From Polynucleobacter sp. UK-Mo-2m-Kol15 (GTDB taxonomy: Bacteria; Pseudomonadota; Gammaproteobacteria; Burkholderiales; Burkholderiaceae), in contig NZ_JACVQC010000001.1 in assembly GCF_018881505.1 (NCBI RefSeq), positions 1,595,927 to 1,659,926 of the forward strand: a DNA stretch of 64,000 nt, in the 5' to 3' direction. The translations under genes were made by a program, and so were the position numbers. This document shows positions 50,398 through 59,169 of this stretch, piece after piece; the first letter of the stretch is position 1, and each line of letters opens with the position of its first letter. The notes beneath the pieces were generated by a model. The model was not told the origin of the DNA and did not search any database. It worked only from the letters and a program-made list of their open reading frames with translations.

Positions 50398-51708
50398 ATG
50401 CCAAAAGTTGCTAAAGAACTGACTGCAATAGAAGTAAAGCGCTTAAACGCTAACGGCCCTAACTTTGTAGGTGGAGTTGCGGGCCTGATACTTCAGATAA
50501 GCAATGATGGCAAAGCAAAGAGCTGGCTTCTTAGAACACGAGTTGGCAGCAAAAGACAGCACATTGGGTTAGGTCCATATCCGCAGGTTACTCTTGCAGA
50601 AGCGCGCGCTGCAGCGAAGACACATATTACAAACGTCAAAGCTGGCGGAAACCCACTTGCTGAAAAACGTGATGCGCGCATCAAGCTCATTGCCAGCCAA
50701 GCAAGCAGCAAAACTTTTAAGGACTGTGCCACAGCGTACATGAATGCAAAGTCTGGGGAGTTCACCAACGATAAACACAGAAAGCAATGGTCATCGACAC
50801 TTGATATGTACGCATACCCAATTATTGGTCATCTTTTAGTTGCCGACATTACTAAAAGGGATGTCTTGAACGTGTTGGAACAACAGTTAAAAGACAAGAA
50901 TGGGGCTGTGATTGGGGACTTATGGCGAAATAAGACTGCAACTGCTGAACGCCTACTAGGTCGAATTAAGGTCGTACTTGATTACGCAATCGTTAACGAA
51001 TACAGAACAACACTCAATCCAGCCCAATGGGAGGGGTACCTATCGACGTTATTACCCTCCCCCAAAAAGATAAAGCCAATCAAGAACCTGCCAGCAATCC
51101 CTTATGCACATGTTGGGGAATTTATGGTCAAACTTCGAAAAAATCGCAGCATTAGTGCAAGAGCACTTGAATTTCTAATTTACTCGGGGTTTAGGTCTGG
51201 CTCCGTACGTCTGGCACAGTGGGCGGACATCGACTTTTCTGACAAAGTTTGGAATATTCCAGCGGACGAAACAAAAACTAAAGTTGAGCATCGCGTCCCG
51301 CTATCATCCCAGGCGATTAAATTTTTAATAGAACTACAACAATTCCATGCAGCTGAACACATTAAATCGCCTTATCTATTTCCGAATTTAAAAGGTAAGC
51401 CGCTTAGCGATATGGCGCTATCAGAAATAATGCGCGGCATGCTTGAGCGCAAAGAAATCACAACAAAAGCCGTTCCACATGGTTTTCGGAGCACATTCAG
51501 AACATGGTTGGCAGAGCAAACAAGTTACCCAGATGAAATACGCAAAGCAGCTAATGGGCACAAAGTATCCGACGCAATTGTAAAAACCTATGAGCGCACT
51601 GACTTCTTTGATAAACGAAGGCAGCTAATGAATGATTGGTCAAAATTTCTGGACCAGCCTAGCGCCCTAAAAGCAAGCAACGTGACACCTATGAGAAGGA
51701 GAGCGTGA
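50398..51708 (+). CDS. Tyrosine recombinase/integrase with DUF4102 arm-binding domain
   Basis: A 436-residue P4-type integrase. The N-terminal arm-binding domain (about 1-90) contains LRTRVGSKRQHIGLGPYPQV and LAEARAAAK. A core-binding domain follows, then the catalytic domain. The catalytic residues are visible: arginine in YSGFRSGSVRLAQW, H-x2-R in VPHGFRSTFRTW, the GH pair in ANGHKVSDAI, and the nucleophile tyrosine in KTYERTD near residue 398. The protein appears intact. It should integrate and, with the AlpA-like protein, excise the element. Confidence 0.93.
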   Translation: MPKVAKELTAIEVKRLNANGPNFVGGVAGLILQISNDGKAKSWLLRTRVGSKRQHIGLGPYPQVTLAEARAAAKTHITNVKAGGNPLAEKRDARIKLIASQASSKTFKDCATAYMNAKSGEFTNDKHRKQWSSTLDMYAYPIIGHLLVADITKRDVLNVLEQQLKDKNGAVIGDLWRNKTATAERLLGRIKVVLDYAIVNEYRTTLNPAQWEGYLSTLLPSPKKIKPIKNLPAIPYAHVGEFMVKLRKNRSISARALEFLIYSGFRSGSVRLAQWADIDFSDKVWNIPADETKTKVEHRVPLSSQAIKFLIELQQFHAAEHIKSPYLFPNLKGKPLSDMALSEIMRGMLERKEITTKAVPHGFRSTFRTWLAEQTSYPDEIRKAANGHKVSDAIVKTYERTDFFDKRRQLMNDWSKFLDQPSALKASNVTPMRRRA

Positions 51709-52121
51709 TGCCAAGAACTAAAACCCCAAAAAAGCAGCCAATTGAAGTTCACCCTTTTGAGCTTGACGGCGAAGAGTGGGAAGCAGAAGTATGGAATAAC
51801 CGCGCTGATCAAGGAACCCGCGGCACTCATAAGTTAAGACTACGTGATGATGTATTAAACATAGTTCTTCCCTTGGTTGATGAACGTTTAAATAGCACGT
51901 CACCGATCCTAAAGGAGACCTATGAGCGGCTCTTAGACGGCAGGCTTAAAAGAGCGGAATTTGCAACAATTATTCGTCAGATAGCAAAAGCAAATAAGCA
52001 TACGATTGGAAAAACGCTATCTGAAGAAATTGTGGATGACATCAAGAAACACTACAAAGCTTGCGCAAACGCGCTTGCGGCTAAAGAAGCCAAGCAAAAA
52101 GATTCTCCTCCTCAGCCCTGA
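51708..52121 (+). CDS. Unknown element-encoded protein
   Basis: A 137-residue soluble protein, not recognised. The start ATG at 51708 shares its first base with the integrase stop and has GGAG 7 bases upstream, so the two are translated together. It opens with a basic stretch (PRTKTPKKQP), then FELDGEEWEAEVWNNRAD, a helical centre and a lysine-rich tail. There is no signal peptide or membrane segment. Co-expression with the integrase suggests a part in excision or its control, but nothing in the sequence proves it. Confidence 0.7.
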   Translation: MPRTKTPKKQPIEVHPFELDGEEWEAEVWNNRADQGTRGTHKLRLRDDVLNIVLPLVDERLNSTSPILKETYERLLDGRLKRAEFATIIRQIAKANKHTIGKTLSEEIVDDIKKHYKACANALAAKEAKQKDSPPQP

Positions 52122-52128
52122 TCTAAAA

Positions 52129-52181
52129 GGCTAAGGTACGTCTTGGCGGTTTTTTGGCGGCTAAGGTACGTCTTGGCGGTT
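52129..52181. repeat. Two exact 23-bp direct repeats
   Basis: The 23-base unit beginning GGCTAAGGTACGTCTTGG occurs at 52129-52151 and again at 52159-52181, with a period of 30 bases (about three helical turns). It lies just after the gene at 51708-52121 and 71 bases before the AlpA-like start. It could be a pair of operators or arm sites for integrase or AlpA. This role is inferred from spacing. Confidence 0.9.
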
Positions 52182-52251
52182 AAAACCACCCTCAGAATTT
52201 TCTGAAATGGGACAGCATTCAATTGAATGCGCCATCTTTAGGAGATTTTTG

Positions 52252-52476
52252 ATGACTATAAAAAGCCGCAATGTTACTAGCGAAGAACTGCAAGGCTACA
52301 AACGCCCCAAAGCAGTATGCGCACAGTACCCAATATCACCAGCTAGTCTATGGCGCAAGGTGAAAAATGGGAGCTTCCCAAAGCCCGTGAAACTTTCTGA
52401 GGGCATAACTGCGTTCAAAATTTTAGATTTAGCCGAGTGGGAAAAGGATCCGCTCAATTACAAAGCTAAACCATGA
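52252..52476 (+). CDS. AlpA-family regulatory protein
   Basis: A 74-residue helix-turn-helix protein. ISPASLWRKVKNGSFPKPVK with ITAFKILDLAEWEK is the AlpA/phage excisionase-like pattern of winged-helix binding. I start at ATG 52252, because AGGAGA lies 6 bases upstream; the frame is open 15 codons further. AlpA proteins activate integrase or act as excision factors. The 23-bp repeats upstream are candidate binding sites. Confidence 0.85.
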   Translation: MTIKSRNVTSEELQGYKRPKAVCAQYPISPASLWRKVKNGSFPKPVKLSEGITAFKILDLAEWEKDPLNYKAKP

Positions 52477-52564
52477 AATCGCTGACAAAAAGAGCCAGAC
52501 AGAGCTGCAACCAGCATCTCGCTCACTGCCCTACCCATTGCAAATTAATTCGTAAGGAACCAAC

Positions 52565-53053
52565 ATGTTATCAACATTAAACACATTACACAAACAACTA
52601 CCAACACGTCGCATTGAGACGCTTCCATACTGGCAGCAAGCAATTATTTCCTCAATTGTCAGCTTAAGACATGCCGCTGGAATGGAAACATACAGAAACA
52701 ATAACTTTAGTAAAAGAGCTGTACAAAGTTTGAGGCCCTATATCCCATACCTTGTACATCAAACACTCACTTCAGGGGTGTACATATTAGTAAACAGGGA
52801 TTACAGACCAATAGGACTTCATTGGTCAAATATGGTTGACTACAACAAATACCCCCATCTTCACCTAACCGCAGCAGATGTGGCTTTAATAAGACCGCTC
52901 TACCACTTATATCAAGGCCCTGAGGACAGCGTGGATGGTAATTTTTTTATGGACGGGTCTTCCCCCTGCATTTCAAAACAACATGCAGAAAAGCTTGTAA
53001 ATCGCCTTGAAAAAATTATCGAAACCTTAAATCCAGGGGTTGAAATCGTATGA
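52565..53053 (+). CDS. Unknown element-encoded protein, coupled to the prim-pol gene
   Basis: A 162-residue soluble protein that I do not recognise. Visible tracts include YWQQAIISSIVSLRHAAGME, a tyrosine-rich middle (YIPYLVHQTLTSGVYILVNR) and RLEKIIETLNPGVEIV at the C-terminus. It overlaps the primase-like gene by 4 bases (ATGA), so it may be a partner in replication. No catalytic motif is evident. Base composition is AT-rich like the rest of the element. Confidence 0.7.
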   Translation: MLSTLNTLHKQLPTRRIETLPYWQQAIISSIVSLRHAAGMETYRNNNFSKRAVQSLRPYIPYLVHQTLTSGVYILVNRDYRPIGLHWSNMVDYNKYPHLHLTAADVALIRPLYHLYQGPEDSVDGNFFMDGSSPCISKQHAEKLVNRLEKIIETLNPGVEIV

Positions 53054-55428
53054 ACCAAATAATCCAAGAATACGTAGAACACGGCTACGCACTCGTTTCA
53101 ATCCCGCATGGCGAAAAAGGTCCCAAGGGTAAAGGATGGAACACTCGTGAAAATGCAATTAGAGACATTAAAGGTGCAACTCAGATCAATGGAAACGTAG
53201 GTTTGGCCCACCTTTACTGCAGCCCTTATGTAACCGCAGCGTTAGATATTGATGACCTATCTCTTGCAAACACTTATTTAAGTAAGCGCGGAATTGATTT
53301 ACAGAAGTTACTCGACGCCCCAAATGCCGTGCAAATTTCCTCAGGTCGGCTAAATCGCGCAAAGCTTTTGTATAGGCTGCCATTTGACTCTATGCCTATG
53401 GAAACAAAACAAATATCAGATCCAGTATCTAAGGATATGGTTTTGGAATTACGTTGCGCATCTGCTAATGGGAAAACGGTTCAAGATCTGCTGCCACCCT
53501 CTATACATCCCGAAACTGGTATCGAATACAAGTGGGCTGGAAAAGGCGATTGGCGTGATATTCCATTTATTCCAGAGGCACTATTAATTCTCTGGGAAGA
53601 ATTACTTAATGGAAACCAGTTGCAGTCAATGAGCGCTACTTCACCATTAATTCCACAGCAGCCAGCTATTACTCAGATGCTCTCGGATCAGGATATTCAA
53701 CATTTGCGTAGTGCCCTGCTTCATCTTCGCGCTGATGATCGTAAAGATTGGATCAAAGCTGGTCTTGCATTAAAGAATCTTGGTGATGTAGGTCGAGGAT
53801 TATGGATTGAGTGGTCTATGACATCAAAAAAATATGATCCGATAGATGCAGCCAACACGTGGGACACTCTCATACCAACTTCAATTGACTATCGCTATAT
53901 ATTTGCTGAAGCTCAAAGACAAGGCTGGGTAAATCCAACCAAGAGAACTGATCTAGATCCTCCAGCCTCGGTTAATGATAGTTCTGACTGGCCTGAACCC
54001 CTAAAGCTACCAGGTGAGTTACTTCCTGTACTAGAGCTTGATCCAGAATGGCTTCCTGAAGGATTGCGAGCTGGGTGTTTAGATATCGCCGAACGGCTTA
54101 GCTGCCCTCTTGATTACGTTGCCATCCCTGCAATAGTTGGCGCCGGTACTGCATTAGGAAATACAGTGGGCATTCTCCCCAAAGAGTTCGATGACTCCTG
54201 GGTGGTTCATGCTGGCTTCTGGGGAGGCATCATCGGCTCGCCTGGCAGCATGAAAACTCCTGCTCTAAATGCATCGCTCAAACCACTTCAACACCTTGAA
54301 GAAATGGCTGCAACACAATACAAAAGAGACTATGCACAGTATCGGACCGATAAGGCAGCCTTTGACAAAGCAATGGCAAGTTTTAAGGCTGAAAAAACCA
54401 CAGTATTTCCAGTGGAGCCGACCAAACCCGTCAAAACTCGATACATTGTTAATGATGTGACCTACCAAGCATTAGGTGAAATACTGGCCGAGAATCCACG
54501 CGGAATCCTTGCCTTGGCAGATGAACTCTCCGGCCTATTGCAATCACTGGATACACCTGGACAAGAAGCTGCGCGTGGCTTTTACTTATCAGGCTGGGGC
54601 GGTCAGGGAAATTACACCTTCGATCGCATCACAAGAGACTCTATTACTCTTACTAGATATCAGTTAGCAGTATTTGGCGGCTTTCAACCTGACAGAATAA
54701 AAGCATATGTGCGACATGCTCAAAGCGGCAACTCCAAAAATGATGGCTTACTTCAAAGATTCCAGCTCTTAGTTTGGCCAGACTTATCTGGCAACTTTGA
54801 ACTCATTGATAGGCCCGCTAATAGAGATGCCCTACTTGAAATGCATAAAGCAATCCAAGCACTTAATCTACTTAACAACAACTTGCTTAAGGATGCTACA
54901 AAGAACTCAGCTGGTGTGCAGTTATTGCATTTTGATAGTGAAGCACAAGGACTTTTTAATGACTGGTATCAAAAGAATGAATTGATGTTGCGCACTGGCT
55001 CCCTTCATTCATCGGAGCATAGTCACTTTGCAAAATACCGCAGTCTAGTGCCAGGATTAGCTTTACTATTTCACTTGATAAACGGTCATCAGGGGCCGGT
55101 TTCAGGCGATTGCCTAAGAACAGCATTACAGTTTGCAAGGTATCTAAAGTCGCATGCCAAACGAATATATGGATCAGTTAATGGGCTAGATTCAGCGCCA
55201 ACCAAGGCGCTGGCCAGGAAGTTGCTGGAAGGTAAATTAGTAGATGACTTTACTCAGCGCAGCGTTCTTCATAAGGGATGGGCGGGTTTGTCAAATAAAG
55301 ATGCAGTACTTCTAGCGGTAAATGCTCTGGTTGAACATAACTGGTTAACTGAGCATCTATCTGAAAACAGCGGAAGAAAGACAACTATTTACAAAATAAA
55401 TCCGCGCATTGCTGACACATATTTATGA
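53050..55428 (+). CDS. Prim-pol / DUF3987 helicase-like replication protein
   Basis: A 792-residue multi-domain protein. The N-terminal part (about 1-180) looks like an archaeo-eukaryotic primase: early KGKGW, NVGLAHLYC and the metal-type DIDD at 66-69. A PriCT-like segment follows near 215-275 (LRADDRKDWIKAGLALKNLG). The C-terminal DUF3987 domain has a P-loop-like GSPGSMKT near residue 396, with M for the usual G, and ALADELSG near 489. It probably primes and unwinds element DNA. Size and order fit replication proteins of satellites and plasmids. Confidence 0.82.
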   Translation: MNQIIQEYVEHGYALVSIPHGEKGPKGKGWNTRENAIRDIKGATQINGNVGLAHLYCSPYVTAALDIDDLSLANTYLSKRGIDLQKLLDAPNAVQISSGRLNRAKLLYRLPFDSMPMETKQISDPVSKDMVLELRCASANGKTVQDLLPPSIHPETGIEYKWAGKGDWRDIPFIPEALLILWEELLNGNQLQSMSATSPLIPQQPAITQMLSDQDIQHLRSALLHLRADDRKDWIKAGLALKNLGDVGRGLWIEWSMTSKKYDPIDAANTWDTLIPTSIDYRYIFAEAQRQGWVNPTKRTDLDPPASVNDSSDWPEPLKLPGELLPVLELDPEWLPEGLRAGCLDIAERLSCPLDYVAIPAIVGAGTALGNTVGILPKEFDDSWVVHAGFWGGIIGSPGSMKTPALNASLKPLQHLEEMAATQYKRDYAQYRTDKAAFDKAMASFKAEKTTVFPVEPTKPVKTRYIVNDVTYQALGEILAENPRGILALADELSGLLQSLDTPGQEAARGFYLSGWGGQGNYTFDRITRDSITLTRYQLAVFGGFQPDRIKAYVRHAQSGNSKNDGLLQRFQLLVWPDLSGNFELIDRPANRDALLEMHKAIQALNLLNNNLLKDATKNSAGVQLLHFDSEAQGLFNDWYQKNELMLRTGSLHSSEHSHFAKYRSLVPGLALLFHLINGHQGPVSGDCLRTALQFARYLKSHAKRIYGSVNGLDSAPTKALARKLLEGKLVDDFTQRSVLHKGWAGLSNKDAVLLAVNALVEHNWLTEHLSENSGRKTTIYKINPRIADTYL

Positions 55429-55435
55429 GTATGAC

Positions 55436-55523
55436 TTTCGTAGGTTTTGTGGGTACCCCCCTGCTATGTTTTTTGGATTTTTTTTCAATTAAATATAAAC
55501 ATGGTGGGGGTATACCTACGAAA
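55436..55523. repeat. Long inverted repeat with T-rich loop
   Basis: TTTCGTAGGT (55436-55445) is perfectly inverted at 55514-55523, and TACCCCC (55454-55460) is inverted as GGGGGTA at 55506-55512. The two stems lie on one axis, separated by a bulge. The loop of about 45 bases carries two long T runs. It starts 7 bases after the prim-pol stop. It could be a replication origin, a regulator site or a structured RNA. None of these is proven. Confidence 0.85.
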
Positions 55524-55625
55524 CACACGAAATGGTCGAACAGATCCTTTTAATACGGGAAATAAAAAAATTAGCTCTCCAAAGACCCCTTACACCATAT
55601 GTTTTTATATGTCTAAGGCTTTACC

Positions 55626-56003
55626 ATGCTGCCAAGTGTATTAAATGGTGCCAAACGATGCCAAGTCTTGACTAGACTTGGGAGGCGCTGCAAGAACCCG
55701 TGCGCATATAAATCCCTACACGCTTGCGCCATACATCAACCCCAACATCCACGCAAAGTACCCAAAGGCATAAATCATTGGCGATATAAAAATGGAGAAA
55801 GAACCAAAGAAGCCGAGGCCGACCATAGGCTTTCCGCGACTATCCTCCTAACCTTGAGGGACATTGGTGACTCAATAGGCATGTTTCATGGGGGCTATAC
55901 ACGAGGTAGAAAGCCTAATGGTTATATAAAACTTGATATGAATGAGCCAGAACAACTGATTTCAGCCATTCATACGGTCACTCGAAAGAAAATGCAAAAG
56001 TAG
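55626..56003 (+). CDS. Small cysteine-rich (zinc-finger-like) protein
   Basis: A 125-residue basic protein. Cysteines at about 12, 22, 26 and 34 plus a histidine at 37 (CQVLTRLGRRCKNPCAYK and HACAIH) give a C-x9-C-x11-C-x2-H pattern, similar to short zinc-binding proteins of phages and plasmids whose early part reads C-x-x-x-T-R-x-G-x-x-C. NHWRYKNGERTKEAEADHR follows. I cannot assign a function. It is the last rightward gene of the element. Confidence 0.6.
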   Translation: MLPSVLNGAKRCQVLTRLGRRCKNPCAYKSLHACAIHQPQHPRKVPKGINHWRYKNGERTKEAEADHRLSATILLTLRDIGDSIGMFHGGYTRGRKPNGYIKLDMNEPEQLISAIHTVTRKKMQK

Positions 56004-56032
56004 CTGAATATTTGGATAAACGCTGGTTTTGC

Positions 56033-56068
56033 AATGGCTGCTATCGACCCAAAGCAGACCTTGGCGGA
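56033..56068 (+). repeat. Dispersed 36-bp repeat, copy 1
   Basis: The 36 bases beginning AATGGCTGCTATC match 60201-60236 in the same orientation at 31 positions, and all five differences are transitions. The core CTGCT...AGCAG is an imperfect hairpin. The copy lies between the cysteine-rich gene and the two-repeat gene. Confidence 0.85.
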
Positions 56069-56069
56069 G

Positions 56070-56471
56070 CTAGCTCATATGTGCACAGCAAATATCGAGC
56101 CAGCCATTTAATCTAGCTTTTTCATAAGGGTAATGAAATCTTTCCTTGAACTCGGAGCGCCTCTGGCATTGGTTGGCAATTTCTGCACACCGCTCCAGTG
56201 TCCAAGTTACCGACACAGCAGGCTTTCGTTTAAACCCGACAATGTGAGTGGTACATTTAGTTAACCAGCCCCTATTAATTGCTTTTTGATAGCTAACTGG
56301 GCTACCTCTCTCCCACTCATCTCTTGTCTGGTATTTCTCTGCCTCTTCTTTACATAGGACTAGAGTCCAATAACTATCATCAGATAACATTTGGTTGGCA
56401 CACCAGGTTCTGACTGGGAAATTACCTCTAAAGGACTTAATAAAACTGCTTTGGATATTTTCAGAACGCAT
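56070..56471 (-). CDS. Unknown protein of two tandem W...GWL...H repeats
   Basis: A 133-residue protein in which residues 35-76 and 90-131 are repeats offset by exactly 55. In both copies W, T, C, A, R, E, Y, K, A, GWL, C and H occupy matching positions (for example YQKAINRGWLTKC and YEKARLNGWLDIC). Similar modules accompany some homing-type or GIY-YIG nucleases, but no nuclease domain is present here. It is opposite in strand to the rest of the element and may be a DNA-binding or cargo gene. I cannot name it further. Confidence 0.6.
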   Translation of the reverse strand: MRSENIQSSFIKSFRGNFPVRTWCANQMLSDDSYWTLVLCKEEAEKYQTRDEWERGSPVSYQKAINRGWLTKCTTHIVGFKRKPAVSVTWTLERCAEIANQCQRRSEFKERFHYPYEKARLNGWLDICCAHMS

Positions 56472-56504
56472 GAATTTTCCCTAACAATCAAACCTTTTTA
56501 AATA

Positions 56505-56536
56505 ATGACGTGGGCCACAAAGTAACCTCACGTCAT
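56505..56536 (-). terminator. Hairpin downstream of ttdB
   Basis: ATGACGTG (56505-56512) is inverted at 56529-56536 with a 16-base loop. On the minus strand it follows the ttdB stop by 14 bases and is followed by a TATTT-type tract, though the T run is weak. It probably marks the end of the tartrate operon and the edge of the core sequence next to the element. Confidence 0.55.
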
Positions 56537-56550
56537 TTCATGAAAGGCCA

Positions 56551-57159
56551 TTACTTAATAAAACGAATCTTCTCGTTAATCTTGCTTAAGATTGGGCCCT
56601 TCTTGGCATTGAAGACTTTCTTATTTTCTTCAATCAGGTTTTTGCCCTTAGTATCAATAGAGATAATTAGCGGTCCAAATTCTTTAACTCGGTTAACCCA
56701 CAGCGTTTCTGGCATACCCAAGTCTTTCCATTGGGCATCTTCAATTTTCTCAACCTTAGTGGCCGCTAATACAGCACAGCCGCCTGGGAAAATGGCATGA
56801 ACCGCCTTGTTCTCAACGCAACCTTCTTGCGTTTCAATACCCATGCCACCCTTACCAACAATTAGCTTAACGCCTGTTTGTTTAATAAATTCTTTTTCAA
56901 ACTTTTCCATACGCATGGATGTTGTTGGTCCAATGGAAACCATTTCGTATTCGCCATCTTCTTTTTGGCGAACAATCGGGCCAGCATGAAAAATTGCGCC
57001 GCCCTTAAGATCTACTGGCAACTCACGTCCTAACTCAATTAAACGACGGTGAGCAACGTCACGACAAGTCACCAAGGTTCCAGTTAGATAAACCACATCT
57101 CCGATGTTTAATGCTTCTAAATCTTCGTCTTTGATTGGTGTTTGTAGAATTTTCTTCAC
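56551..57159 (-). CDS. ttdB: L(+)-tartrate dehydratase subunit beta
   Basis: A 202-residue subunit of the iron-sulfur class I dehydratase that converts L-tartrate to oxaloacetate. [30 protein letters not shown] and [20 protein letters not shown] closely follow the known TtdB, as does [21 protein letters not shown] start at GTG 57159, which overlaps the ttdA stop as GTGA and gives KKILQTPI as the N-terminus. An upstream frame of 27 more codons runs inside ttdA and is not family-like. A fumarase-type role cannot be fully excluded. Confidence 0.9.
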   Translation of the reverse strand: MKKILQTPIKDEDLEALNIGDVVYLTGTLVTCRDVAHRRLIELGRELPVDLKGGAIFHAGPIVRQKEDGEYEMVSIGPTTSMRMEKFEKEFIKQTGVKLIVGKGGMGIETQEGCVENKAVHAIFPGGCAVLAATKVEKIEDAQWKDLGMPETLWVNRVKEFGPLIISIDTKGKNLIEENKKVFNAKKGPILSKINEKIRFIK

Positions 57160-58076
57160 AGCTTGAACCCTTCGTGGGAAATAACTTCGTAAGACATATC
57201 GGCATTGATCTTGATCTTGCCGCGGCGATGCGCCCAGCATCCAGTTGATACAGCCACACCGATTGTGGAAGGGTGACGTGCGGATGATTCAATGTTTACA
57301 CCCATCACGCTATTTACTCCTGTCAAACCCTGAGGACCCAATCCCAATTCATTTAGGCCATCAGTAAGCAACTCTTCCATCATCGCCGCATTTTCATTTG
57401 GATGACTTGAGGTCACTGGGCGAAGAATCGCCTTCTTAGATAAGCGGGCAGCAGTCTCAGCTGAAGTAGAAACACCAACACCAACCAATAACGGTGGGCA
57501 GGCATTTACACCGCGTGATGTGATGACATCAAATACAAACTCAGCGACACCTTCATAGCCTTGTCCTGGCATCAGTACCTTAGCAGCGCCGGGCAATGTA
57601 CAACCACCACCAGCCATATAAACGTCAACGATACAGTGATCAGCACCAGGAATAATTTCCCAGTCTAGCCATGGAATCTTTGACCCAGTATTGGTGCCAG
57701 TATTTTTTTCTTCAAAAGTTTCAACTGCGTTATGACGTAATGGACCTTCTTTGGTGGCGCCTTTAGTAGCATTAAGCAAAATATCTTCCAACTCGCCCAA
57801 TAAAGGAAAGTTTGAACCCGCAGACAAGAAGTACTGAATGACTCCGGTATCTTGGCAACTTGGACGATCTAACTTATCTGCCAACTCTTGATTCTCGCGC
57901 ATTGACTCAAAAACTTCTTTTGCCAAAAAGTTCACTTCCTTGCTTCGTAACTCACCTAATTTGGTAGTTACATCTGTTGGCAAACGCTTGCCGATATATG
58001 AAGTAAATTTAGAAAGGACATTGGTTAAGTCCGCTACCGCTACTTCTTTATCCACTACGGATGATTGCTTATCCAC
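57156..58076 (-). CDS. ttdA: L(+)-tartrate dehydratase subunit alpha
   Basis: A 306-residue catalytic subunit. The three cluster cysteines are in RPSCQDTGV (near residue 74), [15 protein letters not shown] and [32 protein letters not shown] and [14 protein letters not shown] match TtdA more closely than single-chain fumarases. It starts at GTG 58076, with AAGGAA upstream. It lies 30 bases after a Bug protein gene and is divergent, across that gene, from a LysR regulator, which resembles tartrate operons. Confidence 0.9.
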   Translation of the reverse strand: MDKQSSVVDKEVAVADLTNVLSKFTSYIGKRLPTDVTTKLGELRSKEVNFLAKEVFESMRENQELADKLDRPSCQDTGVIQYFLSAGSNFPLLGELEDILLNATKGATKEGPLRHNAVETFEEKNTGTNTGSKIPWLDWEIIPGADHCIVDVYMAGGGCTLPGAAKVLMPGQGYEGVAEFVFDVITSRGVNACPPLLVGVGVSTSAETAARLSKKAILRPVTSSHPNENAAMMEELLTDGLNELGLGPQGLTGVNSVMGVNIESSARHPSTIGVAVSTGCWAHRRGKIKINADMSYEVISHEGFKL

Positions 58077-58106
58077 GAGTAATTTCCTTTTTAAGTCGTC
58101 GGGTGA

Positions 58107-59078
58107 TTACTGAATTGAAATGTTTGCTGCCTTAGCAACTTCAGAGAACTTGGCAGTCTCATCTGCGATTTGCTTTGCCATTTGTGCCTGAGTATTACCA
58201 ACAGGCTCAGCACCAATATCAAACATTTGCTTTTGAAACTCTGCTGACTTAATAATCTTTACAACCTCAGCATTTAACTTGGCTGTGACCTCTTTTGGTG
58301 TTGCTGCGGGAGCCAACAATCCAAACCAAGTGCCTATGTTTATTCCTGGAACGCCTGCCTCAGCCAATGTTGGTACGCCTGGCAAAGTTGATGAACGCTT
58401 GGCCGTTGTTACCGCCAATGGGCGAAGCTTGTTTTCGCGGATGAATGGGAGAACTGGTGTGATCGTGTCAAATGACATGGTCACTTGACCACCCAACAAG
58501 TCAGTCGTCAGAGGGGCGCTACCCTTGTACGGCACATGTAATAGTTTTGTACCGGTGATCATTTGAAACTGGGTGCCAATCATGTGTTGTGCCGTGCCAT
58601 TGCCATTTGAACCATAAGAGAGTTCATCTGGTTTGGCCTTTGCAGCAGCAATTACTTCCTTAACGTTCTTATATGGAGAGCTGGCACTCACAACCATAAT
58701 GTTCGGCACTAAAGCGACTGTAGTAATTGGTGCGAAGTCTTTTTCAAAGCTGTAAGGCAATGTTTTATATACGCTGGGCGCAATCGTATGGTGTACCGCA
58801 CCCATAAACAAGGTGTAACCATCAGGATTGGATTTTGCTACTAGGCCAGCACCTAATGTGGCTCCAGCACCAGGCTTGTTGTCAACAATGACTGATTGAC
58901 CCAATACTGGGCCTAACTTTTGAGCAACTGCCCTTGCCAACACATCAGTCGTCCCGCCAGGAGGAAACGGCACAACAATAGTGATTGTTTTAGTTGGATA
59001 ACTTTGCGCAGATACCGCGCCGACCATTCCACAAAACAAAATACTCGCTAAGCTATTTTTTGTTACTTTCTTTAACAT
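58107..59078 (-). CDS. Bug/TctC-family substrate-binding protein of the tartrate operon
   Basis: A 323-residue exported binding protein. The signal peptide (about 1-24, ending VSAQS) precedes YPTKTITIVVPFPPGGTTDV and VDNKPGAGATLGAGLVAKSN. I start at ATG 59078, because GGAGGGG lies just upstream. The frame is open 19 more codons. It is first in the operon Bug-ttdA-ttdB, so tartrate or a related dicarboxylate is the likely ligand. No TctA/TctB genes are nearby. Confidence 0.92.
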   Translation of the reverse strand: MLKKVTKNSLASILFCGMVGAVSAQSYPTKTITIVVPFPPGGTTDVLARAVAQKLGPVLGQSVIVDNKPGAGATLGAGLVAKSNPDGYTLFMGAVHHTIAPSVYKTLPYSFEKDFAPITTVALVPNIMVVSASSPYKNVKEVIAAAKAKPDELSYGSNGNGTAQHMIGTQFQMITGTKLLHVPYKGSAPLTTDLLGGQVTMSFDTITPVLPFIRENKLRPLAVTTAKRSSTLPGVPTLAEAGVPGINIGTWFGLLAPAATPKEVTAKLNAEVVKIIKSAEFQKQMFDIGAEPVGNTQAQMAKQIADETAKFSEVAKAANISIQ

Positions 59079-59169
59079 TTTGTCCCCTCCAATAATTGAC
59101 TCCATCAGCCCATTAGAGGCTTGGAATATTGGCACTATAAATTTGAAGGGTATTAAAAAATCATGTATA

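Larger units (their letters stand above)
50398..56471. mobile_element. Small integrated element (satellite-like), boundaries not resolved
   Basis: A block of seven genes between core operons: tyrosine integrase, unknown gene, AlpA-like regulator, unknown gene, prim-pol/DUF3987 replication protein, a cysteine-rich small protein and, on the opposite strand, a two-repeat protein. It has no phage capsid, terminase, tail or conjugation gene. Integrase plus AlpA plus primase is the core of P4-like satellites and minimal integrative elements. I found no convincing flanking att repeats, and no tRNA gene abuts it, so the coordinates given are those of the outermost genes. Confidence 0.75.

Noticed and set aside
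51708..52121. Toxin-antitoxin or defence gene in the element
   Set aside because: The protein shows no toxin, antitoxin, nuclease or methylase motif, so such a label would be a guess.
52129..52181. CRISPR array
   Set aside because: Only two repeat copies with a 7-base interval; there are no spacers of normal size and no cas genes.
55447..55644. 65-codon frame between prim-pol and the cysteine-rich gene
   Set aside because: It crosses the long inverted repeat and T runs, has no ribosome site and no recognisable sequence.
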